Positions 44,072-53,500 of a DNA stretch of 64,000 nucleotides are shown here, piece after piece. The translations under genes and the position numbers were made by a program. Position 1 is the first letter of the stretch, and each line of letters starts with the position of its first letter. The stretch is from Rhodoferax sp. GTDB lineage: Bacteria; Pseudomonadota; Gammaproteobacteria; Burkholderiales; Burkholderiaceae_C. The stretch lies in NCBI RefSeq assembly GCF_030697375.1, contig NZ_JAUYQD010000022.1, positions 177,333-241,332 on the forward strand, written 5' to 3'. The notes beneath the pieces are model-generated. The model was not told the DNA's origin and ran no database searches. It saw nothing but the letters and a program-made list of their open reading frames with translations.

Positions 44072-44971
44072 TTATTTCTTGGCGTAGTCTTCCATGGGTT
44101 TGTCATTGAGATTGGCCCAAGCATTCTTGCTGCTCTCGCTGGCAGGCAGACCCACTTTGGTGTTCTTGGGGGGGATAGCTTGCATAAACCACTTGTCGTA
44201 GATTTTTCCGATTTCGCCAGACTTGGCCAGTTCACGGATGCTGTCGTCTGCCAATTTCTTGAAAGCGGGATCATCTTTGCGCAGCATGATGGCAATGGGT
44301 TCTACCGACAGAACTTCCCCCACGATTTTGAAGTCAGCCGGGTTTTTGGCCGTGGCAATATTGCCTGCCAGGATGGCGCCATCCATCACAAAAGCTTCTG
44401 CACGGCCGGACTCCAACAGCAAGAAGCTGTCGGAATGGTCCTTGCCGAAAACTTCCTTGAATTCGATGCCCGTGGCGCGTTCGTTTTTGCGCAAGGTCTG
44501 CACCGAAGTGGTTCCCGTGGTGGTGGCCACGTTCTTGCCATTGAGCTGGGCAATCGAAGTGATGCCTGAGTTGGCTTTGACCGCAATGCGGACTTCTTCC
44601 ACAAAGGTGGTGAAGGCGAAGGCCACGTCTTTTTGGCGGGTTGCATTGTTGGTGGTGGAGCCGCACTCAATGTCGACGGTCCCGTTTTGCACCAGCGGAA
44701 TTCGGTTTTGCGACGTGACGGGCTGGTATTTCACTTCCAGCTTCTTGCCGACTGCTTTTTCCAGGTTGGCAATGATGCGCTGGCAAATCTCGACGTGGTA
44801 GCCGACGTACTTGCCGTCGCCCAAGGTATAGGACAAAGAACCCGAGGAATCACGGACTCCCATGGTGACGACGCCTGAGGCCTTGACCTTGGCGATTGTG
44901 TCAGTGGCTTGGGCATAAGCGCCAGAGGTCAGGGCTGCCAGGATGGCTGCGGCGAGAAAGTGCTTCTTCAT
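44072..44971 (-). CDS. gltI: Glutamate/aspartate ABC transporter substrate-binding protein
   Basis: The 299-residue periplasmic protein has a signal peptide (MKKHFLAAAILAALTSGAYA) and the SBP family 3 fold: VVTMGVRDSSGSLSYTLGDG, VDIECGSTTNNATRQKDVAF and the C-terminal KWFMQAIPPKNTKVGLPAS. These match GltI of proteobacteria. The ATG has a strong AAAGGAGA ribosome binding site. A close paralogue lies directly upstream. Confidence 0.94.
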   Translation of the reverse strand: MKKHFLAAAILAALTSGAYAQATDTIAKVKASGVVTMGVRDSSGSLSYTLGDGKYVGYHVEICQRIIANLEKAVGKKLEVKYQPVTSQNRIPLVQNGTVDIECGSTTNNATRQKDVAFAFTTFVEEVRIAVKANSGITSIAQLNGKNVATTTGTTSVQTLRKNERATGIEFKEVFGKDHSDSFLLLESGRAEAFVMDGAILAGNIATAKNPADFKIVGEVLSVEPIAIMLRKDDPAFKKLADDSIRELAKSGEIGKIYDKWFMQAIPPKNTKVGLPASESSKNAWANLNDKPMEDYAKK

Positions 44972-45243
44972 GAAAATCTCCTTTATGGAAGCGGTTGAGT
45001 AGCAGGGAAAAAGACCAATGGGAATCCATTGCAGTGCTGAATGGTCAACTCAAGCAAAGAACATGCCGAAATTAACGGCGTCTCCATTTGTTGGCCTCTG
45101 AGGATGACTGTAACCGGAGTGTTTTTTTGAGCATTTCAGGGTTTACCCCCGAACTCCATGCAAAAAATGCATTCCGTTAGTCACACCTCGTGCGCCATCA
45201 AATAAGGGACATGTGTTTCGATGAAAACGGCCTGGAAACGGAG

Positions 45244-46134
45244 TTAAAACGGAACAACGTCGCTCGGATATTTCCATAAATCCTTGAGCAAATAGCTCAC
45301 AGGCATGTTGAGCGAGGTGTTCTTGGGGGGGATAGGCTTCAAGAACCAGTGTTTGTAGATGGGATAAATATCCTTGGAGAGGATCAAGCGGCGCATTTCA
45401 TCATCGACCAGTTTCTTGAAGTCGGGGTCGTTCTTGGGCAGCATGATGGCCAGGGGTTCGGTGGTCAGGAACTTGCCCACCACTTTAAGGGCCGCCGGGT
45501 TGGGCCGGTTGGCCGCCAGACCGAACAAAAGTACGTCGTCCATGGCAAAGGCATCGGCCTCGCCACTTTCCACCATCTCCACCGCCTTGGCATGGTCCGG
45601 TGCTTCAAGAATGGTGGCGCGCAACAAGCGCTCCTTGTTGGCTCGCTCGACCGCTTTCAATGGTGTGGAGCCTTTGGTAGACACCAGTTTCTTGCCGCCC
45701 AGGTCTTCAATCCGTTGTATGGGGCTGTTCGCGCGTACCAGTAAGCGGGCGCCAGTGATGAAATGGGGGATGGTGAAGGCGACGGTTTGGCGCCTTTCCG
45801 CATTGTTGGTGGTGGAGCCACATTCCAGGTCCGCCTTGCCTTCTGCAACGGTGGCAATCCGATTGGCCGATGTCACCATCAAAAATTCAATGGGCATATT
45901 CTTGGCCCCCGTCTTTTGGCGCACGGCGTCCGCAAGCTTGAGACACAGATCGATGGCGTAACCCACGGGCTTTTTGTCCGCGTCGAAGTAAGAAAAGGGA
46001 ACCGAGGACTCACGGTGGGCAATAACCAACTTGCCCCCCGCAGCGATGCGTTCCAGAACTGTCTCCGCGCTTGCAGAAGACATACAGCCTGCAAGCCCTA
46101 CAAACAAAGCCATGCTCCAACGCATTGTGTTCAT
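45244..46134 (-). CDS. Second amino-acid ABC transporter binding protein (GltI paralogue)
   Basis: The 296-residue protein is of SBP family 3, with a signal peptide containing GLAGCMSSASA (a possible lipobox or a standard cleavage site). It shares ADLECGSTTNNAERRQTVAF and KHWFLKPIPPKNTSLNMPVS with gltI but is clearly diverged elsewhere, so it may widen the ligand range of the adjacent GltJKL permease. It has its own upstream region and 272 bases separate it from gltI. That gap holds the gltI promoter region and the palindrome ATGCAAAAAATGCAT near 45158, and no gene. Confidence 0.88.
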   Translation of the reverse strand: MNTMRWSMALFVGLAGCMSSASAETVLERIAAGGKLVIAHRESSVPFSYFDADKKPVGYAIDLCLKLADAVRQKTGAKNMPIEFLMVTSANRIATVAEGKADLECGSTTNNAERRQTVAFTIPHFITGARLLVRANSPIQRIEDLGGKKLVSTKGSTPLKAVERANKERLLRATILEAPDHAKAVEMVESGEADAFAMDDVLLFGLAANRPNPAALKVVGKFLTTEPLAIMLPKNDPDFKKLVDDEMRRLILSKDIYPIYKHWFLKPIPPKNTSLNMPVSYLLKDLWKYPSDVVPF

Positions 46135-46192
46135 TTTGATTCCAGTCTCTGTTATGAGGAGGGCAGACTCTAATTGACATTTATCAATCCTG

Positions 46193-46205
46193 CTAATGCC
46201 ATTAG
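46193..46205. promoter_or_regulatory. Palindrome in the AT-rich divergent region before the second binding-protein gene
   Basis: CTAATG-C-CATTAG is a perfect 13-bp palindrome within an unusually AT-rich stretch (46165-46240) about 60 bases upstream of the binding-protein ATG. The divergent gap (46135-46408) holds no gene. A repressor or activator site is likely, but the regulator is not identified. Confidence 0.45.
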
Positions 46206-46408
46206 TTTTTGTAATTATGCAAATAATTAATGAATTGTCACGTTGCCTGTTGGCAGCGTCAAGGTCTTGCCCACTGCGGCGTGCTAGTGTTTATTCGCTT
46301 GTTTTTTCGGCCAAACGGGAGCATTTTTTGCGGGCCCATTTAACTTCCCATGGGACCCTGTGGAAGCTTTGGGGTATGGTGCGAGCCATCACCTTGAGGA
46401 GCCCCAGT

Positions 46409-46849
46409 ATGGCTGAAGTCACCGGCATCGACCACATCTACATCAGCGTGTCCAATCTGGCAGTGTCAGAGCCTTTTTATGACCGCGTGATGGTTGACGC
46501 GCTCAATTTTCGCAAGAACACCTTTACCCTGGCGGGGGACCCGCACATCCAGTACTTCAACCGCCACTTTGGCTTTGTCTTGCGCCCGGCGCGGGTGGCT
46601 ACGCCGCACGAGCCCTATGCACCCGGCCTGCACCACTTTTGCCTGCGTGTGGACTCCACCGCCGAGGTGCATGCGGTGGCCACGCAGCTGCAGCAGACGG
46701 GCATCGCCGCCACAGACGCCAAGTTGTACCCCGACTACGCCCCTGACTACACCGCCACCTTTTTCACCGACCCGGACGGTGTGCGGCTGGAAGTGACCAA
46801 CTACCGCCAGGAACGCCGCGATAGGCACGACCATTGGGAGTCGCTATAG
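46409..46849 (+). CDS. VOC-family (glyoxalase/dioxygenase fold) protein
   Basis: The 146-residue protein consists of two beta-alpha-beta-beta-beta units. Candidate metal ligands are H9 (TGIDHIYI), H/E in APGLHHFCLRV and the terminal DPDGVRLEVTNY. The family covers glyoxalases, extradiol dioxygenases and antibiotic-resistance proteins; the substrate cannot be told. GAGGA precedes the ATG. A 5'-truncated twin lies 6.5 kb upstream on the same strand. Confidence 0.83.
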   Translation: MAEVTGIDHIYISVSNLAVSEPFYDRVMVDALNFRKNTFTLAGDPHIQYFNRHFGFVLRPARVATPHEPYAPGLHHFCLRVDSTAEVHAVATQLQQTGIAATDAKLYPDYAPDYTATFFTDPDGVRLEVTNYRQERRDRHDHWESL

Positions 46850-47016
46850 CGGTTGGGCCGGCTGCGCTGTCGTCGCCTGGGACCGCAGCGGGTTCACTTG
46901 CACGGCGTTGCTGCGGGTGAGGTGAGAGTTTTTATGTCCCTGCGGAATGTCATGGGGGGCCATGGCCTCCATTCAATTTCGCGTCTTGGATGCTTCGACA
47001 AGTACCGCTACACAAA

Positions 47017-47550
47017 ATGCAAAAAAACACTCTGAAATACACATGGTGGGCGCTCTTGGCGCTAACCCTTGCCTTGGGCGCAGTGATCGCCATGATTGAT
47101 GAGGGCATCAGAACACATGCCGCGCCACTGGGCATAGTCTCTTTTGAACTCTGCGCCTATACCCATGCATGTGCAGCCATTATGGAAAGCTGGAGTTCAC
47201 ATGCAAGGCAATTGACAGCGCTCAGCCTGGGCATCGACTATTTATTCATGGTCCTTTATCCAGCCACCATTTGTGTCGGTCTGTTGCTTGTTGCTTCACT
47301 TGGACCGCCTAATCTCCAGAAATTCACCCGTGGGTTCGCGTGGTGGGCATGGGGTATGGGCATTGCGGATGCCTTTGAAAATTACTTTCTCACCCAAATG
47401 CTCCTGACGGACTCAGTACAAGGCCTTGCTTGGCCCGCCGCCGTCTTCGCCAGCATCAAATTCGCCATCTTGCTCCACACCCTATTGTGGTTCGTTTACA
47501 TATGGGGGGTGTATGGGGTCATCCAATCCCCAAAACAAAAAACTGCCTAA
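47017..47550 (+). CDS. Hypothetical four-helix membrane protein
   Basis: The 177-residue protein has four hydrophobic helices: WWALLALTLALGAVIAMI, LFMVLYPATICVGLLLVA, WWAWGMGIADAF region and ILLHTLLWFVYIWGVYG. No family was recognised. Base composition is lower in GC than in its neighbours and the ribosome binding site is poor; ATG 46990 is an alternative start. The low GC and the position between a VOC gene and a repeat copy suggest an acquired gene. Confidence 0.55.
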   Translation: MQKNTLKYTWWALLALTLALGAVIAMIDEGIRTHAAPLGIVSFELCAYTHACAAIMESWSSHARQLTALSLGIDYLFMVLYPATICVGLLLVASLGPPNLQKFTRGFAWWAWGMGIADAFENYFLTQMLLTDSVQGLAWPAAVFASIKFAILLHTLLWFVYIWGVYGVIQSPKQKTA

Positions 47551-47586
47551 GGAGCAAAGAGTCGAGGGGTTAGATTTTTCATGGAT

Positions 47587-47635
47587 GCTACTAATAACAT
47601 AGCAGAATGCGACCGTTCTGTAAGGGCGATAGGGC
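47587..47635 (+). repeat. Dispersed palindromic repeat, copy I (intergenic)
   Basis: The copy has the head GCTACTAATAACATAGC, the middle AATGCGACCGTTCTG and the tail TAAGGGCGATAGGGC. It lies between the hypothetical membrane protein and the Lnt-like gene, with more drift than other copies. Confidence 0.6.
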
Positions 47636-47650
47636 GCAGGCCTGCATCAC

Positions 47651-49183
47651 TCACGCAGCAGGGCTCAGTTTGCGGGCGGCTCCCCAGGCCAGCACCAGTC
47701 CAGCACAGGCAGCGCATACCCACAAAAAGCCGTGGGGGTAACGCACATACAGCGTGAGTGTGTTGTGCAAGCGCGCATCCAGCAGCACGGCTCCGGCACC
47801 GTGCGCTCCTTCCACGCGGGTTCGCCCATCCGGGCCGACCACAAAAGCCGACCCGGTCAGGTTGGCACGGACCACATCGCGCCGGGTCTCCACTGCACGC
47901 AGTCTCGCAAACTGTGCGAACTGGTAGCCGTAGGGGCCTTCCTCTGCGAGCTGGTCATTGGTCAGCCAGAAAATCGCGCGGCTGCCGCGCGCCACCACCT
48001 GGGCTACTTCGCCCGGGAACAGCAGTTCAAAACAAATCACCGCACCCAGCGGCAAAGCTTGGCCCTGCCACAGGATGTGGAAGGGCTCCGGCGCGGTCGA
48101 GCCCGGCGTATAGCCGCCATTTTTGACAAGCCCCACGGAGTCGGACACCGCACGGTAAAGCCAGAGCAGCTGATCTGCATACGGTAGCCACTCCGCAAGT
48201 GGCGTCAGCCTGCGCTTGCGGTCCATGCGCACAGGCCAGGAGCGGGTGGGTGCATTGTCCAGAACATGGGTGGCCAGCTCTGGCGTCAGCAATGCGGATA
48301 TGCCGTAGCGCTGTGACGGACGATCCGCAGCCTGCTCCATGGCATGCAGCAACAGTGGTACATGCCACCGCTCTACCGACGCCAGCAACAGATTGCGGCT
48401 CTCGATTTGCGTTACCAAAGGGTACATGTACACCGACTCTGCCCACACCAAGAGATCAGGCCGATGCTGGGCCACTGCGCGTTCACTGATGTCCAGTGCC
48501 CGCTCAAACTGGGCGAATCCATCATCAGGGGTGTGCCCTGGTGCAACAGCCGCCGCACGCAAGGTGCCTACCGGCACCAGCGGTTCCGTTAGACGCCAAC
48601 TCCCATACAGCCACGGTACCAGCACCATAACGGGCAACAGAGCGAGGGCGGTTCGGCTGCGTTGCAGCAGACAATACGCAAGCAAAGCATTGCACGCCAA
48701 TACCCAGCCGGTGATGCCCCATACACCCGTCAGGTCTGCCAACTGGATGAGCCAAATCAGCCGCATTTGGCTGGCGCCCAGTACCCACCATGGCGCAGCC
48801 ATGGCCCAGTACTGCGTTAGCAGGGACTCCGCTACCACGGCCAGCAGCACCCAGCACAGCAAGGCAGCGCGCACATCCAGCAGGCGGCGGGCCGCGCCAT
48901 AGGCCAGTGCCATTGCGAACGGAACAGGCACATAGCCCAGCCACAGTAAAACCACGCCAGCACCGCGCCATGCGGCCAGAGGAAGAATACACAGCCCACT
49001 GAATACCAAGGCAAACACCAGGCAAAGCAGGGTATGCCAGCGCAGACCATGGCTGCGCTCTATTGCCCAGATAAGGGGCACCAGACCGCACCATGCCAGC
49101 CCTTCGAGATGCAACCCGGCAAACCAGGGGAAGGCCCCGGCAAGCAAGGCACCCGACAGCATGGCCGCCAGAATGGACGCCAT
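47651..49183 (-). CDS. Apolipoprotein N-acyltransferase-like protein
   Basis: Lnt adds the third acyl chain to the N-terminal Cys of lipoproteins in the inner membrane. The 510-residue protein has about six to seven N-terminal helices, a nitrilase-like periplasmic domain at about 205-455 and a last helix (FLWVCAACAGLVLAWGA). The catalytic triad is present: E249 (VWAESVY), K323 (DRKRRLTPLAEWLP) and C384 (GAVICFELLFP). It diverges from standard Lnt in the loop after the nucleophile (WLTNDQLAEEG). The upstream small gene ends exactly where this one starts. Its place beside a lipoprotein and a trimeric adhesin suggests a dedicated second Lnt. Confidence 0.8.
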   Translation of the reverse strand: MASILAAMLSGALLAGAFPWFAGLHLEGLAWCGLVPLIWAIERSHGLRWHTLLCLVFALVFSGLCILPLAAWRGAGVVLLWLGYVPVPFAMALAYGAARRLLDVRAALLCWVLLAVVAESLLTQYWAMAAPWWVLGASQMRLIWLIQLADLTGVWGITGWVLACNALLAYCLLQRSRTALALLPVMVLVPWLYGSWRLTEPLVPVGTLRAAAVAPGHTPDDGFAQFERALDISERAVAQHRPDLLVWAESVYMYPLVTQIESRNLLLASVERWHVPLLLHAMEQAADRPSQRYGISALLTPELATHVLDNAPTRSWPVRMDRKRRLTPLAEWLPYADQLLWLYRAVSDSVGLVKNGGYTPGSTAPEPFHILWQGQALPLGAVICFELLFPGEVAQVVARGSRAIFWLTNDQLAEEGPYGYQFAQFARLRAVETRRDVVRANLTGSAFVVGPDGRTRVEGAHGAGAVLLDARLHNTLTLYVRYPHGFLWVCAACAGLVLAWGAARKLSPAA

Positions 49184-49447
49184 CTAGGATTTGTGGGGCG
49201 GCGGCACCAACTGCAGATTTAACACCTCGGGGGGCACTGCCACGACCGGCGGGGCCGCATAGCGCAGGCTGGCGCGGGCCTGTGCCTGGCCTGTTCGGGT
49301 AAATCGGTTGTCATTGATCACCTTCCCATTGGTGTTGGTGATCTGTCCATCCGTCTTGCAGGGCGCAGGTGTTGCAAAGGCCTGCGGACTCAGCAGAAGC
49401 AGGGCAATGCCAAGCGACAGAAAATGATGGTGCGTTAAGCGGTGCAT
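49184..49447 (-). CDS. Small secreted protein of unknown function
   Basis: The 87-residue product has a signal peptide (hydrophobic core LGIALLLLSPQAFA) and a mature part of about 60 residues with one Cys, an Asn/Thr-rich start and a Pro-rich end (VVAVPPEVLNLQLVPPPHKS). ATG 49447 has AAGGAA seven bases upstream. Its stop TAG is directly followed by the ATG of the Lnt-like gene. No family was recognised. Confidence 0.6.
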   Translation of the reverse strand: MHRLTHHHFLSLGIALLLLSPQAFATPAPCKTDGQITNTNGKVINDNRFTRTGQAQARASLRYAAPPVVAVPPEVLNLQLVPPPHKS

Positions 49448-49489
49448 GGCTATTCCTTGGTTCAAACAGGGGTTCAGCAGAAAACGGGG

Positions 49490-50458
49490 CTATTGGGCTT
49501 GCCAAGCAATATCCAGGGAGGGCGTGCCATTGAGCTGCAACTTGTAGCCTTTTGAACGCATCTCCACAAAAGCCTTGGTGCCACGGGCGCCATTGACCGC
49601 AACCGTTCCCGCGTTGGGAATCCCCTCGTCATCAAAAAATAGGGCTACGGCGCTGGCCACGTCCAGCAGGCCGTTCATCATCTCGTCACCGTTGAAATAA
49701 CGGCCCCAGCCGCCGACACGGCCTGCAAACGTGACGCCAGTCTGTGGATCACTGGTGAAGGCCAGTTTCTGCGCGGCCTGTGTGTAGTTATAGGACTGGC
49801 CTTCGTACGTGCCTTGGTCGGTAAACGTGTAGTCCACGTCCTCCAGCCGCAGGCGCTGGTCCTGCTGGAAGTAACGCATCCTGGCCTGCAGGTGTTCAAC
49901 ATAGGTGGTGGCCGAGTCGCCCGTCACACGGAAGGTGGTGTCTTCTTCAATGGCGTATGCCTCGTCAAATGCCTCACTCGACAAAGCGGTATAGCGGGCC
50001 CAGCCGTTTTGCTCTGTATTGAACACCGTGCCGTCCTCTGCGGTCTGGACTTCCCGGCAGGCCTGGTACCAGACGGTTGCAACGCTGCCCTGGGTCTCGA
50101 TGACCACCTCGCCACCCGCGCCGCAGGCCTCGACGTCACGCACCAGCTCCGTGCTGGTGTCGCCAACCCCCATGGTCGATTGTGACGATCGGACGGCGGC
50201 CATGGCCCGTTTTGCTGTGACTGATGCAACGGGCTGCCCTTGTGGCAACTGGACAAAATCACCGCTCACACTGAGCACCTGCATCGGCATCAGTATGGCT
50301 ACCGCGGCAGCGGCGTACTGACTCTCCTCATCCAAGGACACCAGCGACGGCTCGGCGGAGGTCGGCGTATTGGCGCCACCATCGCCGCCGCCGCAGGCGC
50401 TGAGCAGCAAAGTGGCAAGCAAAACGCTACCCGTGGCGGTGTGTGACAGATGTGACAT
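49490..50458 (-). CDS. Lipoprotein of unknown function
   Basis: The 322-residue protein has a clear lipobox (LLATLLLSAC then GGGDGG), so it is membrane-anchored by lipid. The rest is rich in beta-like segments, including YFNGDEMMNGLLDVASAVAL and a terminal domain ending SLDIAWQAQ, with two Cys that may pair (EACGAGG and YQACREV). No family was recognised. Its promoter shares a 39-bp element with that of the adhesin, so coregulation is likely. By analogy with accessory lipoproteins of other trimeric autotransporters it might assist adhesin display; this is inference. Confidence 0.65.
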   Translation of the reverse strand: MSHLSHTATGSVLLATLLLSACGGGDGGANTPTSAEPSLVSLDEESQYAAAAVAILMPMQVLSVSGDFVQLPQGQPVASVTAKRAMAAVRSSQSTMGVGDTSTELVRDVEACGAGGEVVIETQGSVATVWYQACREVQTAEDGTVFNTEQNGWARYTALSSEAFDEAYAIEEDTTFRVTGDSATTYVEHLQARMRYFQQDQRLRLEDVDYTFTDQGTYEGQSYNYTQAAQKLAFTSDPQTGVTFAGRVGGWGRYFNGDEMMNGLLDVASAVALFFDDEGIPNAGTVAVNGARGTKAFVEMRSKGYKLQLNGTPSLDIAWQAQ

Positions 50459-50474
50459 GGCGATCCTGTAAATA

Positions 50475-50494
50475 CTTGCCAGCCCCTTGCCAGC
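50475..50494 (-). promoter_or_regulatory. Second 11-bp-period direct repeat before the lipoprotein gene
   Basis: CTTGCCAGC occurs at 50475-50483 and again at 50486-50494, a period of exactly 11 bases (plus-strand reading). It lies between the shared 39-bp element and the ATG, near where the promoter core or leader would be. It is not present before the adhesin gene. Confidence 0.4.
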
Positions 50495-50504
50495 GCAATG
50501 TTTC

Positions 50505-50543
50505 GTTTGTCCCATACAAGCGTAAGAGGCGCGTAAGAGGGAG
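50505..50543 (-). promoter_or_regulatory. Shared upstream element 1 (candidate SARP-type operator)
   Basis: It contains GCGTAAGAGG at 50520-50529 and again at 50531-50540, an 11-bp period, preceded by GTTTGTCCCAT. The 39-bp block is identical, apart from two bases, to the block at 55300-55338. It ends 47 bases before the lipoprotein ATG. Two 7-bp units with 4-bp spacing is the described site layout of SARP/OmpR-like regulators. Confidence 0.65.
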
Positions 50544-50563
50544 TGAAACACGGTAGGGCATAT

Positions 50564-53500
50564 TCAGAAGTGGAACCCCGCCCCCACTCGCAGGAGATTC
50601 ATACCGTTCCCGGAAAGACCCATCCCCGCATTGAGGTTGATTCGCGCTCCTACCTGATGCGCGAGGGCAATGCCTCCGGCCTGCTCACCGCCGTAACTTG
50701 CAAAACCCACATTTACCGTGGTGTCTCCGGCACCAGAAGGCGCCAATGGAATGATCGCCGCTGCTTGGGCAATACCCCGGTTGGTCTGGCTTCTTAACTG
50801 GTTTAGCTGGCCCATGTTGACTGCATCGGTAGCGCTGACACCTGCTGCCACATTGGTAATCTGCCGCTCATTGCCGACAGAGCCAACCGAGACCGTGTTT
50901 GCGGCTGAGGTGACCGAACCGTTGCCGATTGCGATTGAGTTCGTATGGCTGGCGACTGCGTTATTGCCGACAGCGACAGCGTACTGTCCAGAAGCCACCG
51001 CGTTGTCACCCAATGCGGTGGTGTTGGTGTTGATGGCTTGCGCGCCCGTTCCCACGGCTACAGAGGACAGCGCAGTTGCGCCTGCCCCAATGGCCACCGA
51101 ATTGGACTGTACGGCAGTGGCACCGTTACCCATAGCAATGCTGCCGGATGATTGTGCATTGGCGTTCTTGCCAATCGCCACAGCGTTGGTCGCACCAGCA
51201 GCAACAACCGCCCCCGTCCCTACCTGTACGGCTCCAGCGGCGGGTGCGCCGCAACTGACGCTGCTACCACTGATCTTGCAGACCCCACTTTGAACCAGCT
51301 GTGCCATGACGGCCTGCAATTGCGCAAAGTTAACCGCTTGGTCTGATGTTGTTGCTGCCGTTACACCCGAAATTTGGCCTGCGCTGGCGATACCGCCATT
51401 GTTGAAATTGGCGGAGGCAAAGCTCGCATTGACCGTTCCTCTGGTGAAATTGGCAACAGCTGTGTTGGCCGTGCCTTGAGCTGTATTGGCCGTACTCAAA
51501 GCGGTTGCGGAGTTAGTCTGCGCAGTGGTTGCGGTCGTTTGCGCGGAGTTAGCTGCGGTCAGCGCCGTGCCAGCTGTGGTATTTGCAGTAGTGGCCGTCG
51601 TTTGCGCTGCTGTAGCAGTGGCATCTGCAGTGTTGGCTGTGGTCAGCGCTGTATTGGCCGTGTTTAAAGCGGTTGCGGAGCTAGTCTGCGCTGTGGTTGC
51701 GGTCGTTTGCGCAGAGTTGGCTGCGGAGAGCGCTGTGCCTGCGGTGGCATTTGCAGCAGTGGCCGTCGTTTGCGCTGCGGTAGCAGTCGTTTGTGCGGAG
51801 TTGGCTGCGGAGAGCGCCGTGCCTGCGGTGGCATTTGCGGTGGTGGCCGTCGTTTGCGCTGCGGTAGCAGTCGTTTGTGCGGAGTTGGCTGTGGTGAGCG
51901 CCGTGCCAGCGGTTGCATTTGCAGAGGTGGCTGTGGTTAGCGCTGTATTGGCCGTGCTTAAAGCGGTTGCGGAGCTAGTTTGCGCGGTGGTCGCGGTCGT
52001 TTGCGCAGAGGTGGCTGTGGTTAGCGCTGTGCCAGCAGTGGTATTCGCGGTGGCGGCTGTGGTGAGCGCTGTATTGGCCGTGCTTAAAGCAGTTGCGGAG
52101 CTAGTCTGCGCTGTGGTCGCGGTCGTTTGCGCAGAATTGGCTGTGGTGAGCGCCGTACCAGCAGTGGTATTCGCGGTGGCGGCTGTGGTGAGCGCCGTAT
52201 TGGCCGTGCTTAAAGCGGTTGCGGAGCTAGTCTGCGCAGTGTTGGCTGCGGAGAGCGCCGTGCCAGCATTGGCATCTGCAGAGTTGGCGGTGGTCAGCGC
52301 TGTATTGGCCGTGCTTAAAGCGGTTGCGGCATTCGTCTGCGCTGTGGTGGCTGTCGTTTGTGCGGCATTGGCTGCGGAGAGCGCTGTGCCAGCGATGGTA
52401 TTTGCGGTGCTTGCGGTTGTTTGCGCTGCGATAGCAGTCGTTTGTGCGGAGTTGGCTGTGGTGAGCGCCGTGCCAGCATTGGCATCTGCAGTGTCGGCGG
52501 TGGTCAGCGCTGTATTAGCAGTGTTTAAAGCGGTTGCGGCATTCGTCTGCGCTGTGGTGGCTGTCGTTTGTGCGGCATTGGCTTCGGTGAGCGCTGTGCC
52601 AGCAGTGGCATTTGCAGAAGTGGCCGTCGTTCGCGCTGCTATAGCAGTTGTTTGTGCGGAGTTGGCTGCGGTGAGCGCTGTGCCAGCCCTGGCATCTGCA
52701 GTGTTGGCAGTGGTCAGCGCTGTATTGGCCGTGCTTAAAGCAGTTGCGGAGCTAGTCTGCGCAGTGGTCGCGGTCGTTTGCGCAGAATTGGCTGTGGTGA
52801 GCGCCGTGCCAGCAGTTGTATTCGCGGTGGCGGCTGTGGTGAGCGCTGTATTGGTCGTGCTTAAAGCGGTTGCGGCGCTAGTTTGCGCTGTGGTGGCGGT
52901 CGTTTGTGCGGAGTTGGCTGTGGTGAGCGCCGTGCCAGCATTGGCATCTGCAGTGTTGGCGGTGGTCAGCGCTGTATTTGCCGTGCTTAAAGCAGTTGCG
53001 GAGCTAGTCTGCGCAGTGGTCGCGGTCGTTTGCGCGGAGTTTGCTGCGGTGAGCGCCGTGCCAGCAGTGGCATTTGCAGAAGTGGCCGTCGTTTGCGCTG
53101 CTGTAGCAGTGGTTTGTGCGGAGTTGGCTGTGGTGAGCGCCGTGCCTGCGGTTGTATTCGCGGTGGCGGCTGTGGTGAGCGCTGTATTGGCCGTGCTTAA
53201 AGCGGTTGCGGCGCTAGTTTGCGCTGTGATGGCGGTCGTTTGTGCGGAGTTGGCTGCGGTGAGCGCCGTGCCAGCATTGGCATCTGCAGTGTTGGCAGTG
53301 GTCAGCGCTGTATTGGCCGTGCTTAAAGCGGTTGCCGAGCTAGTCTGCGCTGTGGTGGCGGTCGTTTGCGCGGAGTTTGCTGTGGTGAGCGCTGTGCCAG
53401 CAGTGGCATTTGCAGAAGTGGCCGTCGTTTGCGCTGCTGTAGCAGTTGTTTGTGCGGAGTTGGCTGTGGTGAGCGCCGTGCTAGCGGCGGTATCTGCTGC

